From assembly GCA_032433765.1 (NCBI GenBank), contig JAVIAB010000051.1, forward strand, positions 50,831,030 to 50,895,029: a stretch of 64,000 nt of DNA, read 5' to 3'. This DNA is from Megaustenia siamemsis (lineage: Eukaryota > Mollusca > Gastropoda > Stylommatophora > Ariophantidae). The position numbers and the translations under genes were made by a program. Below are positions 22,292 through 33,180 of this stretch, piece after piece; position 1 is the first letter of the stretch, and each line of letters opens with the position of its first letter. The notes below the pieces were generated by a model. That model did not search any database. It was not told the DNA's origin and saw nothing but the letters and a program-made list of their open reading frames with translations.

Positions 22292-22580
22292 ATTAATTGA
22301 TTGATTGATTGACCTTTTGACAAAAAGAATTGGCAGCACAGCAATCCGGGAAAACACGCATGGTAGCAGGTGCTCATTACAACTGCTTCTTCCTCTCATA
22401 ACTCTAAGGGTCGTTGGACCAACACGACAGACTTGGTCAACCTTCTTAGTTTTATCCCTGCATTCAGTTATACTTTTGGACTCTTGCAAAATCGAAGCCT
22501 GTTCATTCGTTGTTATACTCCAATCTTCTTCACTATCTACCTCTCCTTCTCGCCACTTCCGCAGTTCTTTATAGAACCGC
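22292..22580 (-). repeat. Possible retroelement 3' end with TCAA-repeat tail
   Basis: On the minus strand an open stretch (CRVGPTTLRVMRGRSSCNEH, then FSRIAVLPILFVKRS) ends in a tandem TCAATCAATCAA. A short tandem tail after coding-like sequence suggests a LINE 3' end, but no second copy exists in the window and no TSD is clear. Confidence 0.35.
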
Positions 22581-22627
22581 AGTAAAACTTATAAAACAAA
22601 TAATAATCAAACATTAATCGCTTTAAT

Positions 22628-22812
22628 GGGAGTTTAGATGGGCACAGCCAGAAACGAGGAACTTATTGGGTGTATAAGAGGACTTAATAAACCAATACAG
22701 AACTGGAGTCGTCAGTTGCTGGACACTGCAGGACTTGCTGAGGAGGAGATCTGAGCACATGTGGACGTGTTTGGAGTGCAATGATGATGACCCGCGAACA
22801 ACTCAATAATCA
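22628..22812 (+). mobile_element. LINE E 3' end, 5'-truncated short copy
   Basis: Matches 26948-27130 closely: GGGAGTTTAGATGGGCACAG, GTCGTCAGTTGCTGGACACT, then GTGCAATGATGATGACCCGC and AACTCAATAATC. It carries only the last ~60 codons after RNase H plus the end. It is not followed by a CATA repeat, unlike the long copy. Confidence 0.88.
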
Positions 22813-23457
22813 CGTTGTGAAAAAGTGCGAATGTTATTTTAGATTTAACAATTTAATTATAATTTAATATTTGTGTGCTTCTTTCCCTCGATAATATAAT
22901 ACTACATAAGCTATTTATTACATGATTTTTATAGCTACATAATACTCGTATAATAAAATTGGCAAACGTTGTAATAACGTAATTTTGTAAGCTGCACTTA
23001 CCTAATTTTGTGTAGGCTCAGTTTAGACTGATTTCACAATAATGGCGTGAATTGTTAGAAAGTAGACCCCCCCGCTGGCGGCTAAGATCTAGAAATCCAC
23101 CACAAAGGTATGAACGTGATACTTGTACACTGTGACTTTGGGCATTCTTGTCAGGATATACTCTATTATACAAGTCGAACGAAACAAGGTAAATAAGGGC
23201 ATTACACATGGTTTACCTAAAGGGGGCAGATTAGATAAAGGTGTAAGTTATGTGTCTTAGAGGCATGCTATTTTGTATCCAAAAGTTTGTAACCAGTCAC
23301 AGTATTTTAATCTATTATATTTTTTTTATATCCCAGCGGCACAACAATGCTTGAATAGAGGTATAAATCTTCACTGAGGACAGGCAGGCACGTTTTAACA
23401 ATTAGTACAAATATAGTTTTAACCAGAATTAAAATTATTGTTTTATATCATTTGAAA
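22813..23457. other. No recognised feature
   Basis: AT-rich sequence without supported genes or element ends. Confidence 0.4.
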
Positions 23458-23530
23458 GCGAGTGTCCGAATCGATAGGTTGTCGGGCTTCAAACCGGAAT
23501 GAATACAGGTTCGAATTCCGATAAGATAAA
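23458..23530 (+). repeat. tRNA-like remnant
   Basis: AGGTTCGAATTCC fits the pol III box B and lies about 40 bases after GAGTGTCCGAATCGATAGG, a poor box A. It may be the head of an old SINE different from the one at 16901. No TSD found. Confidence 0.3.
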
Positions 23531-24061
23531 AAGCATTTTTTTGTTTCTTTCGGAGTGCAATTAAAAAGAAAACTAAGAAACGGACACTTCGAGACGACTG
23601 CACTGGACAAGCAGCCTTTATTCTCGGGGCCTACAATTCCTCTTCCTCACCGGCAGACACCAGTAATGAGAAAATGCCCTAAAGATTTGGTTTCCCATTG
23701 TTACCTAAAATGACCCGGAAGACATGATCGGAGGTTGAATGTTTTGTGCTTCGTCAAGAAAGGCAACAAAAGACTAAAGTAGGCAACTAATCAAAGATTG
23801 TATAGATTAAAAAAAAAACATGAATGTAATTTGTTAAACCTAGATCACATGTAAAGAAAGAAAGACGTTCCTGTCACGCATTAAGGTGAATTTGGAATAT
23901 TGTATTAGTAGTGCATACATATCTGGTCAATTCGCTACCACAAAGAAAATATGTATACATATATACGTCTACAAGCACATACACGCACGCACGCAGCACA
24001 CTCACAAACACACATACACATATACATAAATTCATATATGCACACATACAAACATATATAT

Positions 24062-24799
24062 GATAAGCTTCTGAGCGGCGCCGATATAATGGTTTTGCAA
24101 GAAACTCTTCTTGGTGACAGGACAGTAGGTACTTCTGGATTTCATTGTTTCTATGATAGGAGACACCTTGAGCAGGTCATCCTTGTGCGCAACAATATGG
24201 TGGTAGCTGAGGTTGATATGTCTGCGTGGGACAATGCAGAATTGCAGGTACATGCGGTTAGGGTGCAGACCCCAGTTCATTTCGTGATTGTAAATGTGTA
24301 TGCCTGTAATGGGAAGGTGAACACACAACAATGGCAGAATCTCTTCGAGTTCGATGAAGAGAACGTCATTTTCTGCGGAGACATTAATGCTAGAGGAAAC
24401 CAGTGGGGTTACGTCACAACCAACAAGCAGGGAGAAGACCTAGAGAACGCACTAATGTCAGTCGATTTAGTGTGCTTGAATGATGGAAGGGCAACAAGAA
24501 TGGCCACTCGAACAGGGGACTCTGATAGTGTTATAGACTTTGCACTGGTGTCTTATACTTTCGCACCGGTTTGCAGGTGGAGTGCACTGGGGTTCCACGG
24601 AAGTGATCACTATCCATGTGTCCTATTTGAGAAAATCGGAAATAGAAGCCCGAAAAGGAAGCTCCACACATTCAACTACGAGAAAACATACCAGGACGTC
24701 ATTAGCAACATCAGACATAGGAAACAGAGCGCCCCTCGTAGGAGGCAGGAGAGATGGGCGCAGCCACCCTGGTGGAACGTAGAAGTCGAGGAAGCTTGA
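24062..24799 (+). pseudogene. LINE E AP-like endonuclease domain
   Basis: Motifs in order: ADIMVLQETLLGD (catalytic Glu), VIVNVYACNG, NVIFCGDINARGNQWG (Asp/Asn pair), SDSVIDFALVS and GSDHYPCVLF (Ser-Asp-His). All main catalytic residues appear kept. In the element this domain nicks target DNA to prime reverse transcription. The frame extends upstream into simple repeat as Thr/His-rich low-complexity sequence, so the upstream start is not meaningful. It ends at a TGA in the linker (EVEEA then stop), where TGG would read through. Confidence 0.88.
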
Positions 24800-25156
24800 C
24801 GGAGCAAGAGACAAACGGCCAAGACATGGCCGAAAGCTAGAAAGAATGGAAGAACACAACCTGAGCTCCTGAAGCGTCTGAAAGTAGAGGTCGACCAAAA
24901 AATGATGCAGTTTAAACTATGTGCTAAGGAGGCTAAGGATGCCAAATGGGATGACTTCTGTAGAAAAATGTGCTCAGAAAAATCGCTAGCCACACTCGGG
25001 CGCCTTCATCAGAGCATGAATGGCACAACACGACACAGAGGCATACCAGACTTTCAGAGCACAGGCCGGATATAGCACACATCCGATGATAGCAAAGGGA
25101 AGGCCCTGCTTGCCCGCTGCATTGAGCAGACGGACCAAAGAAATGAGGCTGTAAGA

Positions 25157-25948
25157 ATGAGGATATGGGGATCGCTGTCAAAATTGTGTAAGGATGTAGT
25201 GCTGGAAGAAGATCTAACAATCACTACCGATACCATTCGCACGACACTTAAAAGGTCACACAACACTGCTCCTGGTCCAGATGGTGTTCGGTATGATGAC
25301 ATAGGCGATTTAGCTGACGATGACTTGACAAAACTGGCCAATGAGTTTAATGCCAGAATTCGGAGTGGCCAGATTAAGGAGGAGTGGCTACACAGTAACT
25401 TACTACCGCTACCGAAGCCAAACAGGGACCATTCTCAGATCAGTGCCTACAGAATCATCACAATGCAGAACACTGCGGCAAGCTGCTGGAGAAAATAGCT
25501 GCCCGTGTCCTCACCTGTCACCTTGATCAGAAACGCGCATTCCCACCCACACTCGGAGGTTATAGATATAACAAAGAGACTCAACACGACAGTCTTTGCT
25601 TATGACGTCTTCGAAGGCTTCCACAGACGAGAGGAGACATGTGCTGCTGCTATAGATTTGGAGGATGCATACAATAGGGTACCATTTGAATATCTCATGC
25701 ATATGCTCCTCAAATTGGCGGTGCGCCCCTTCCTCATTAGAAGGATCGCCGCGGCACTGTTTCAGAGAAAGGTGATACTCAGATGTGGAAGTTGGTCTTC
25801 CGAGCCAACGTCCATTTGTCCATGGCTGCTACAAGGCTCACCATTGTCACCAGTTCTATTTAATGTGTACACAATAACGATCACGGAACAACAGCTGGAT
25901 GGGAGGGGAAGAACTATGACCTTTGCTGATGATATTCTGGTACATTAG
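25157..25948 (+). pseudogene. LINE E reverse transcriptase, internally deleted
   Basis: NTAPGPDGVRYDDIG, WLHSNLLPLPKPNRD and SAYRIITMQNT are the fingers. A frameshift near 25480 moves GKLLEKIAARVLTCHL into another phase, and the main phase resumes with CAAAIDLEDAYNRVPFEYLM, LLQGSPLSPVLFNVY and MTFADDILVH. The catalytic FADD is present. Right after it (25946) comes a stop and then LLILLFQELVLAPIEYAL, which in complete LINEs lies more than 100 residues further on, so the segment in between is deleted. It cannot make a working enzyme. Confidence 0.88.
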
Positions 25949-26410
25949 CTACTTATTCTTCTGTTCCAGGAATTAGTCCTCGCACCAATCGAGTATGCCC
26001 TGGCAATTCTTACTGTCAGTGCGACTCAAATTGATAGGCTGAAAAAAATACAAAGTGAAGCCATGCGCATTATCTTGGGATGTGCAAGGGACACTCTCTG
26101 TGTAGCAATGAGATATCTTCTTGACTTTCCAACCATGGATGACAAAATCAAGTTCTGGAGAGCACGAGCATACCTGAAGATTAGTACAGATACAGAGCAT
26201 CCATTGCACCACGTGCTCAACACAGGGAAAGGTGTCAGGCTAAAAAGAGGAAAATCATGGGTGGGCCGAGCAGAAGATGTCATCAAACAGGTCTGTGGGC
26301 TTACCAATATTAGCGTTGGCGAGGTGTGGATACCGGTGCCTACGTCGTTCTAGGGGACTTTCTCGTGTATTGTCACACTCGACAGGAAAAGTAGAGAACA
26401 GAGCCCGCTC

Positions 26411-27128
26411 GTGGTTAATGCTGAGGTCAACGGTCTCATCTGCGATAACACCGATGAGAAAGATGCAGTCATCTATACAGACGGATCTGTTAGACGACAC
26501 CAAAGAAGTGCATGGGCATTTACAGCACGCTTGGCAGGCAGAATAGTCAAAGAAGACAGTGGTGCATACGTCATGACCACGAGTAGCATGACAATGGAGA
26601 TGATGTCAGTGACCAAGGCATTCAAATGTTTAGAGTCACAGGACTACATCCACGCATGTATACTGAGTGTTTCGATGAGCATGATAAAAAAAGTGGAGGC
26701 GGGCTCTGTACGCATGCAATGGGTAGAGTCGTTGCAGAAATCCAAAATACGTAAGGTCACCTTTGGTTTTGTCCCTGGACATGCGGGAGTACGGGGAAAT
26801 GAAAGAGCGGACAGGTTGGCTAGTTGCGCTGTCGTTGAGGACGGGCAACCAAAGGATCGGGCGAACATCATCGATGCCCTCCGAGATGTGGGAGGAGCAC
26901 AGGACTTCGACAAACACAGATCCATGTCACTTCTTCGGATGATGGAAATGGGAGTTAAGATGGGCACAGCCAGAAATGAGAAACTTAGTGGGCGTGTAAG
27001 AAGACTTATCAACCAACATAGAACTGGAGTCGTCAGTCGCTGGACACTGCGGGACTTGCTGAGGAGGGGATCTGAGCACCTATGGGCGTGTTCGGAGTGC
27101 AATGATGATGACCCGCAAATAACTCAAT
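26411..27128 (+). pseudogene. LINE E RNase H domain and C-terminus
   Basis: VIYTDGSVRRHQ carries the first Asp; MEMMSVTKAFKCLE carries the Glu. The third block reads ILSVSMSMIKK, where ILSDS is expected, so the catalytic Asp is Val (GTT for GAT). FVPGHAGVRGNERADRLAS holds the final His and Asp. A tail with LIN(Q)HRTGVVSRWTLRDLL and a late CSECNDDDP follows. The frame is open to the stop at 27128. Loss of one metal ligand should abolish RNase H activity. The piece at 26063-26353 just upstream is the connector. Confidence 0.88.
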
Positions 27129-27537
27129 AACTCAATACAAATATATATACAAACATGCATACATACATACATGAAAACTTACATACATACACACACACGC
27201 ATACATACATAATACATACAAACATACATACAAACATACATACATACATACATACATACACACACACACATACATACATACATACAAACAAACATACATA
27301 CATACATACATACATACATACATACATACATACATACATACATACATACATACATACATACATACATACATACATACATACATACATACATACATACATA
27401 CATACATACATACATACATACATACATACATACGTACATACATACACGCACATACATACATACAAACATATATACATACATACATACATACATACATACA
27501 TACATACATACATACATACGTACACACATACATACAA
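27129..27537. repeat. (CATA)n microsatellite, about 400 bp
   Basis: Nearly pure CATA with some CACA, CAAA and CGTA variants. Frames through it give Tyr/Val/Cys/Met- or His/Thr/Tyr/Ile-repeat peptides on either strand, which are artefacts. Confidence 0.97.
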
Positions 27538-27733
27538 CTAAGGAATAGGTGTCTATGCATTATTATCCAGAAGATGCTCGCATTTCCTTTATACCTAAAA
27601 CCAGACAAATCACAGTCAGCATTAAAGTAAACCACACTTTCCTTGAACTAGATTGTTTATCCTCAATACCCTAACTACATATTTGACCACAAAACATGCA
27701 GCTACACGACACGGTTATGTCTTTTAAACATTC

Positions 27734-28140
27734 CTATATGGTGCAGAAACATGGACATTAGACAAGAAAACAGAACAGGCGATTGAAACCTTTGAAATGT
27801 GGATATATAGAAGAATAGGTAGAATTTGATGGAAGGACAAGAAAACAAACTATGAAGTCTTAAAACAACTAAAAATGAAAAGAGAACTGCTAAACACAAT
27901 AAAAAAAAGACAAATGCGATATTTGGGGCATGTTAAAAGACACAACAGCCTACTAAAAGTAATCTTGGAGGGGAAAATACAAGGTAAAAGAGGCAGAGGC
28001 AGACCGAGACTAACGGGCGAGTAGTATCAAAAGATAGATAAACCAGCCTATGACAACCTGTACCATCAAAGCAAGAGACAGAGCAGAATGGTCAACATGG
28101 TAGCCAACCTTCGTTGCGGAGATGGCACTCGATGATGATG
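27734..28140 (+). mobile_element. LINE A, 5'-truncated
   Basis: Reads LYGAETWTLDKKTEQAIETF, EMWIYRRIGRI, then KMKRELLNTIKKRQMRYLG, HVKRHNSLLKVILEGKIQGK, GRGRPRL and MVANLRCGDGT in frames with stops (TGA after GRI) and small deletions. Ends in GATGATGATGA. No clear TSD. Confidence 0.85.
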
Positions 28141-28425
28141 ACTCGATACTCCGTGAAGAATGACTGTCCGTGAGCCTGTGTGAATCATGAAAGTGACATC
28201 ATCTAATACATGCACTAGGATTTGGGTGTGTGCATGAAATGGGAAGGTGCCTAGGTATGTCATTAAGACACTAAGTGTCACTGTATATAAAGTATCGCTA
28301 GTTTTTATTTTCTTATTTAAAGATATTATAATATAAACTGAAAAATTTGTATTTAACACCACTGCACTCAGACATTTTCCACACATACTCGGTAACTTTT
28401 AGCCAAAAACAGAAATACGCTTTCT

Positions 28426-28626
28426 GTGGTCTCTACAGGTGAGAACATTTCGCTACCTGAGCAAGCTAGTCAGCCACCAGCCGAGTCGACATCCTACTGT
28501 TGGTACGAGGTAGACAAACCTTTACCTTTCATTGAAGACACCAACCCTCTACACAAGGATTTGCAGATACTGCCCAATGATTTAATCTGCCTGGCCCACC
28601 ATTACTTGGCGCATTCCTTTCACTAA
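28426..28626 (+). other. Unrecognised open frame; possible exon
   Basis: Encodes GENISLPEQASQPPAEST..., then a segment with YEVDKPLPFIEDTNPLHKDL and ILPNDLICLAHHYLAH before a stop. Composition is protein-like and unlike neighbouring repeats. It is preceded by a pyrimidine-rich run ending TCTCTACAG, a fair splice acceptor (CAGGTGAG would also suit as a donor). I do not recognise a family. A terminal exon of a host gene or an unknown transposon piece are both possible. Confidence 0.25.
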
Positions 28627-28682
28627 CTTCAAAAAAAAAAATCCACTTTAAAACTCTTGATTCATTAATACTGTGTGCAATA

Positions 28683-28979
28683 TTGCAATATTGCTTTATT
28701 CGGGAGCCAAATATTTTGGCTCATCACCATAGGCATGCATTTATTTTTCACTCTTCAACCAATGAGCGTCGGTCCCTGTCCAAATTTCTGTTTGATCCAT
28801 TAAAACACTATGACATACTTTGTTATGAGAAGCTCGATATCAATTCTGCGAATAAACATTTTCCCCCATGTAACACCACCATTGTGTTGCTGTTAGTTTG
28901 CCATTTAATCTTTATAACAGGTTATTTCATTATGGTTATTTGGTTATGGAAGGCCCCGGTATCACTGCAAAGGAATTAA
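28683..28979 (+). other. Unrecognised open frame with one hydrophobic segment
   Basis: A 98-codon frame with a C-terminal stretch TIVLLLVCHLIFITGYFIMV that could span a membrane. There is no ATG with context, no domain, and AT-rich sequence often gives such hydrophobic frames, so it is probably chance. Confidence 0.15.
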
Positions 28980-29811
28980 AATCCATAATTGCTCAACCGC
29001 TCGTGCCAGCGGAATCATCCGAATTAATAACAGATGAATCCAGATTCTGAAAACTGGTTTTGCTTTGTTTCCTTTTTTTCAATACTCATAACTGTACAAA
29101 GGTCACGCCATACAATGCGAGAAGGAGAAGAAAGTAAAGAACGCAAATTACAAATAAAATTCCATGTACTTAGCTGGCTCAAGACTTTACAATATGGGTG
29201 GATACATGTTTAGGAAGTGACTATAACTTCAGTAGATACTTCAGGGAAAGAATTTGACAATTAAAGACTTATATTGATATACTAAAAGAGAAGAAATAAC
29301 AACGATTAAAGTGTAGTGAAGACATTTGAACGTTTAAAAAATGTCCTTTCCTAACAAGGTTATCTTCCCTATCAGAGTTTAAAATGTAGTGATTTTTTTT
29401 CTTCGGCTTTTATCTTCGTCTCTTATGTTAAGTAAACTTCCTTTGTCGTACATTGTTCACACCGACTTTGTCTGTCATATCTCTCCCATTACTCTACATC
29501 ACGATATGTATGGCTAGTTATTTTGTTGACATTTAAGGTCAAATTAAACAACTTTGTTAATTCTTTGTTTATCCGTTATCTTTTTTCTTCTCTGTTTTTC
29601 TCTGTCTCTGAAAATAGCAATCTGCGTTGTTAAAATTAAATTACAATAAATCACCTTTCCGCCTTCACTGTCATGTTACGCAGCTAAATACAGATCACAT
29701 AGATGACAAAGATGCACTTGTTTTAACATCCGTTCATGTAAAATTACAGGTAACATTAAAATAATATCTTTGACGCATTTTATTCGGTGAATATGCATGC
29801 TTTAAGAGAAA
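28980..29811. other. No recognised feature
   Basis: AT-rich sequence without supported genes. Confidence 0.4.
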
Positions 29812-30614
29812 CGTCAATGCAACTTCAGATGGTAGATGTACAACAGAGATGATATGCGGAATAGCTCAGGCAAAAGCAACTTTCCAAAAAAATGAGGAAA
29901 ATACTGTGCAATCCTCTTTTGACAATGGGAACAAGGAAAAGAGTTTTTAAATATTATGTAGAGCCAGTCTAAACATATCGATGTGAATTATGGACAATAG
30001 GAAAACAAACAAGAAAATTACTGGAGGCTGTAGAAACGTGGTTTTACAGTAAGGTGACCATATTTTTTAAATAATTATCCGGAACGGATTAATTTGACTT
30101 AAATGTTCCATCAATAAAATGAAATTTCTTCCGTATTTTTCAAGTAAATAATACATATATTTTACAACTAATTACAACACCTAACAATATAGGCTTACAA
30201 AACTTTATCAGGAGTTATTGAATTAAACGTTTTTGAGTTTGAGTTTCAGTTTCAGTATATAAGATTTAAAACTTGGAGCGCATTCTACTGTTACTATTTC
30301 GCCACATGAACACCCAGTTCAACTTTTCAAACATTTTCTACACAACAACGGAATCATGTATATTCTTAACTGAAGTCGAAGAGACGTTAACCTATATTGG
30401 CAAAATTGGTAAACGTTTGTGTCACTAATATATTTTCCGGGACAAAAGCTAAAAAATCGGGACAAATTCGGGACAGTAACAAATCCGGGACAAAGGTAGA
30501 AAAAAACAGTAAAACAATCGGGATGTGTGGTCAACTTATTTTACAGAAGAATGTTAAGAATACCACGGACACCTAAGAACAATAATAAAAACGTTCTGAA
30601 AGAGGCTAACTAAA
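29812..30614 (+). mobile_element. LINE B fragment, split by a non-autonomous hAT
   Basis: Left part (29812-30049) reads TSDGRCTTEMICGIAQAKAT-like sequence and EPV*TYRCELWTIGKQTRKL with stops; right part (30547-30614) resumes FYRRMLRIPRTPKNNNKNVL. The hAT copy between them sits exactly in the TTTTACAG of the codons for the FYRR motif. The 3' end and GAT tail are missing, so the right edge is a deletion or unknown rearrangement. Confidence 0.82.
30050..30538. mobile_element. Non-autonomous hAT element (489 bp) with 8-bp TSD
   Basis: Ends are TAAGGTGACCAT and TGTGGTCAACTTA, imperfect terminal inverted repeats. TTTTACAG flanks it at 30042-30049 and 30539-30546, the 8-bp TSD expected for hAT. The left ~130 bp matches 41152-41310, and the right half (from TTTAAAACTTGGAGCGCATT on) matches 43290-43579 of the transposase-bearing copy. 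The transposase gene in between is absent, so this is a deletion derivative that would depend on transposase from elsewhere. Confidence 0.93.
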
Positions 30615-30619
30615 GAAAC

Positions 30620-31425
30620 TACGAAACTGCGGCCAAAAATAAGTACAAACTAGAAGAATTAGTCTGAGACTGAACGAACCGAGGCTCAATATGAAAATAA
30701 AATTCCAAACTAACAAAATAAAACCAACAACTAAAAAGTGGTTTGTATTGGACATTCTTCATAATTTGAATTTTTACAAATTTTGTTACAGCAGAAATAA
30801 CTTCAATAGAACATGCTGACAAAGGATTGCTGAAAGACTGTTTTGCTACTATGTAGGCAATTGTTCTATTAGAAAGAGAGAGAGGGTGAGAGCACTGGAT
30901 GATTATGCATGATTATAAATAAATATCTCATGCACTCTACACAGTTTGTGGCATGTAATTGCGTGGTTTAAACCAGTGGTTCTCAAAGCAGTGAATATCG
31001 CATACTTCATGTGTTATTTTAACCAGAGGTTTACACTTTTTGAGCGCACTGTAGATCTGAAGAAACGTTATTTGGAGAGTCACTGAGAGGCAAAAGAAAT
31101 CAATTCTCACCGAGGGTTGCATTGTTACAATGTCAACGTTTTGGGGAGACACGGCACATTTTACATTATTTAGCAAAAGTGATCATTGACTGTTCTCTTA
31201 TATTTAATTTATTGTAATATTTTGTTGTGTTGCACACTTAAATAAATGCTACAGTGTTTATAAACAACACTTTGCAACGTGAAGTAGTAACATGATCACC
31301 AGAAAACTATACCCGTCGAGAAAGTGCGTTTTTATCCCTGTAGTTTCTTGACAATTAGGAGGAGTAGGGAAGTAGGTTCATCCGGATCGCTCTTTTCATG
31401 TCTTCCTCTAGTTGATTTTGGGTCT
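30620..31425. other. No recognised feature
   Basis: AT-rich sequence; short frames only. Confidence 0.4.
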
Positions 31426-31427
31426 GG

Positions 31428-31712
31428 TAAATTGCGAAAACGTCCTAAACCGAATAATATAACCATAGTGTAGACATGAGTCTGTGTTAGCTCAAATTGC
31501 GAAACGTCCTCGACTGAATAATATAACCATAGTGTAGACATGAGTCTGTATTAGCTCAAATTGCGAAACGTCCTCGACTGAATAATATAACCATAGTGTA
31601 GACATGAGTCTGTATTAGCTCAAATTGCGAAACGTCCTAAACTGAATAACAAATCCATAGTGTAGACATAAGTCTGTGTTTGTTCAAATTGCGAAACGTC
31701 ATAAACTGCATA
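31428..31712. repeat. 64-bp tandem repeat, about 4.5 copies
   Basis: Units contain AAATTGCGAAACGTCCTCGA, then AATAATATAACCATAGTGTAG and ACATGAGTCTGT. Period is 64 bp; the central two copies are almost identical and the outer ones differ more. Confidence 0.93.
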
Positions 31713-32263
31713 AACTTCGTGACCAAAATAAGATAATTTCACACCTAACCAGTAACATTGATAACAAAATGTTAATTAAATGGCTCGCTTCATTACACAA
31801 GGTTTGCTCCCAAGAGACCAATATATATATATATTTTTTTCTATGAAAATGTGTTTAAGGCGGTGAACGTGAAGATGAATTTGTTCAACCAAAGGAGAGG
31901 CAAGGATGGACATATGAATCAAAGAGGACAGCGACACATCAAAATTATGGAAATCACTGCAACAAGGCGTTGTCTACGTATCCCATATAATGGCAATGGA
32001 CTCAACGTAAGATCATAATAATACCATTAACATTTACCGGGCCATGTTTTTAATCAGCCGTTTGTCGTTTTATCCACCACCGAGAAAATGTCGACTGTAA
32101 CTGTGGCTAGTTCTCATGGGTTTAATGGCGTGGCTTGCTGTTTGTTCAGGGGCGACGCCACAGCGCCAAGTTGGGGATGGGGGGAATAGTTATTTTTTAC
32201 GACATCACATATTATCGCACGTCAGGATACTTCTTATGATATTTTAATGGGTTAGTTATGAAC
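31713..32263. other. No recognised feature
   Basis: Unique-looking sequence. Confidence 0.4.
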
Positions 32264-32275
32264 GGTAGCGATATA

Positions 32276-32758
32276 AATATTCATATTGCTTAGTGGGAAA
32301 AGTAAATGTAAAGGTAAAGTACGAGGCTTGAACCGGCGTCTTAGCACGAGAGTTTCCACCCATATGTGTTCGGCCGCCTATCCAGAAGTGTTCGAAGACT
32401 TCTGGATAGTGTCGCTTCAAACATCGATACTTACGATGCGAGGCGACATTCCTCACCTTCCCAGACTATCACCCTGGTACCCATTTCTGCCAACGGCTGG
32501 GTCGACCGCGGAGGTATTACTAACCACGAGAACAATTCACACTACTTCCAGCGGGAATCAAATACGGATTGCCAGAACGTCGGTAGCCCAGTCGGGTGGT
32601 TTTTACCCATCAATCCCAAGGCAGATGTATCTATAGTCAACACCTTACAGGAACAGTCAGTCTGCTTAGGCTTTGAGAAATTATGGGACGGTCTGTGGAA
32701 CGGATATGGGGATTGCAGTGAAATTGATTCAACGAGTAGAATAGAATAGAATAGAATA
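32276..32758 (+). mobile_element. Retroposon of unknown family with (AATAG)n tail
   Basis: A ~480-bp unit ends in four to five GAATA/AATAG units. GGTAGCGATATA flanks it at 32264-32275 and 32759-32770, a perfect 12-bp TSD, so target-primed retroposition is well supported. GC content is higher than the flanks. The open frames inside have no recognised domain. Its head may hold a degenerate tRNA-like region (GAGGCTTGAACCGG), but a pol III promoter is not convincing. It could be a SINE or a LINE 3' end. Confidence 0.75.
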
Positions 32759-32929
32759 GGTAGCGATATATAATGAGGCTGCCACTTTGATAAGAATACA
32801 ACAATTTAAGAACATACAATGTTTTGATACATCACTGTGTTGCTGGAAACTGCGACATAACGCAGCAAAATTCACATTACAGAGTGAAAGAAGTAGAAGT
32901 GTTAGCAGTGGTGACAGTGAAAGTAGAAG

Positions 32930-33180
32930 TAGTAGAAGTTGAAGTAGTAGTTGTAATCGTTGTAGTAGTAGTAGTAGTAGAATTAATTGTAGTAATAATT
33001 GATAATTGTATTGGAAGTAGTAGAAGTAGAAGTAGTATTAAGTGTATTAGAAGTAGTAGAAGTAAAAGTAGTAATAATTGTATTGGAAGTAGTAGAAGTA
33101 GAAGTAGTATTAAGTGTATTAGAAGTAGTAGAAGTAAAAGTAGTAATAATTGTATTGGAAGTAGTAGAAGCAGAAGGTTT
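32930..33180. repeat. GTA-rich low-complexity with 72-bp tandem unit
   Basis: AGAAGTAGTAGAAGTA-type sequence; a 72-bp unit (ATTGGAAGTAGTAGAAG ... AATAATTGT) is repeated just over twice at 33010-33170. Since 72 is a multiple of three, frames stay open and give Val/Glu-rich, Ser/Arg-rich or Leu-rich peptides that are artefacts. Confidence 0.85.

Larger units (their letters stand above)
24062..27128 (+). mobile_element. LINE E: endonuclease, RT and RNase H, defective
   Basis: One long plus-strand polyprotein, mostly in a single reading phase but broken by stops near 24797, 25075, 25497, 25946 and 26351 and by a frameshift pair near 25490-25600. Domain order is AP-type endonuclease, reverse transcriptase, RNase H and C-terminal tail, as in I-group LINEs (exact clade not resolvable by eye). 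The 5' end, including any ORF1 and the start of the endonuclease, is missing. It ends with AACTCAATAACTCAATA and passes directly into a (CATA)n array. An ACAY-rich stretch (23960-24060) precedes it; ATACAAACAT occurs on both sides (24046-24055, 27147-27156) and may be a TSD, though the simple-sequence context weakens this. A short copy is at 22628. Confidence 0.9.

Noticed and set aside
24623..24993. Minus-strand frames of 90-105 codons opposite the LINE E endonuclease
   Set aside because: Shadows of the conserved plus-strand coding sequence without their own motifs.
27124..27635. Long Tyr/Val/Cys/Met and His/Thr/Tyr/Ile repeat frames on both strands
   Set aside because: Pure products of the CATA microsatellite.
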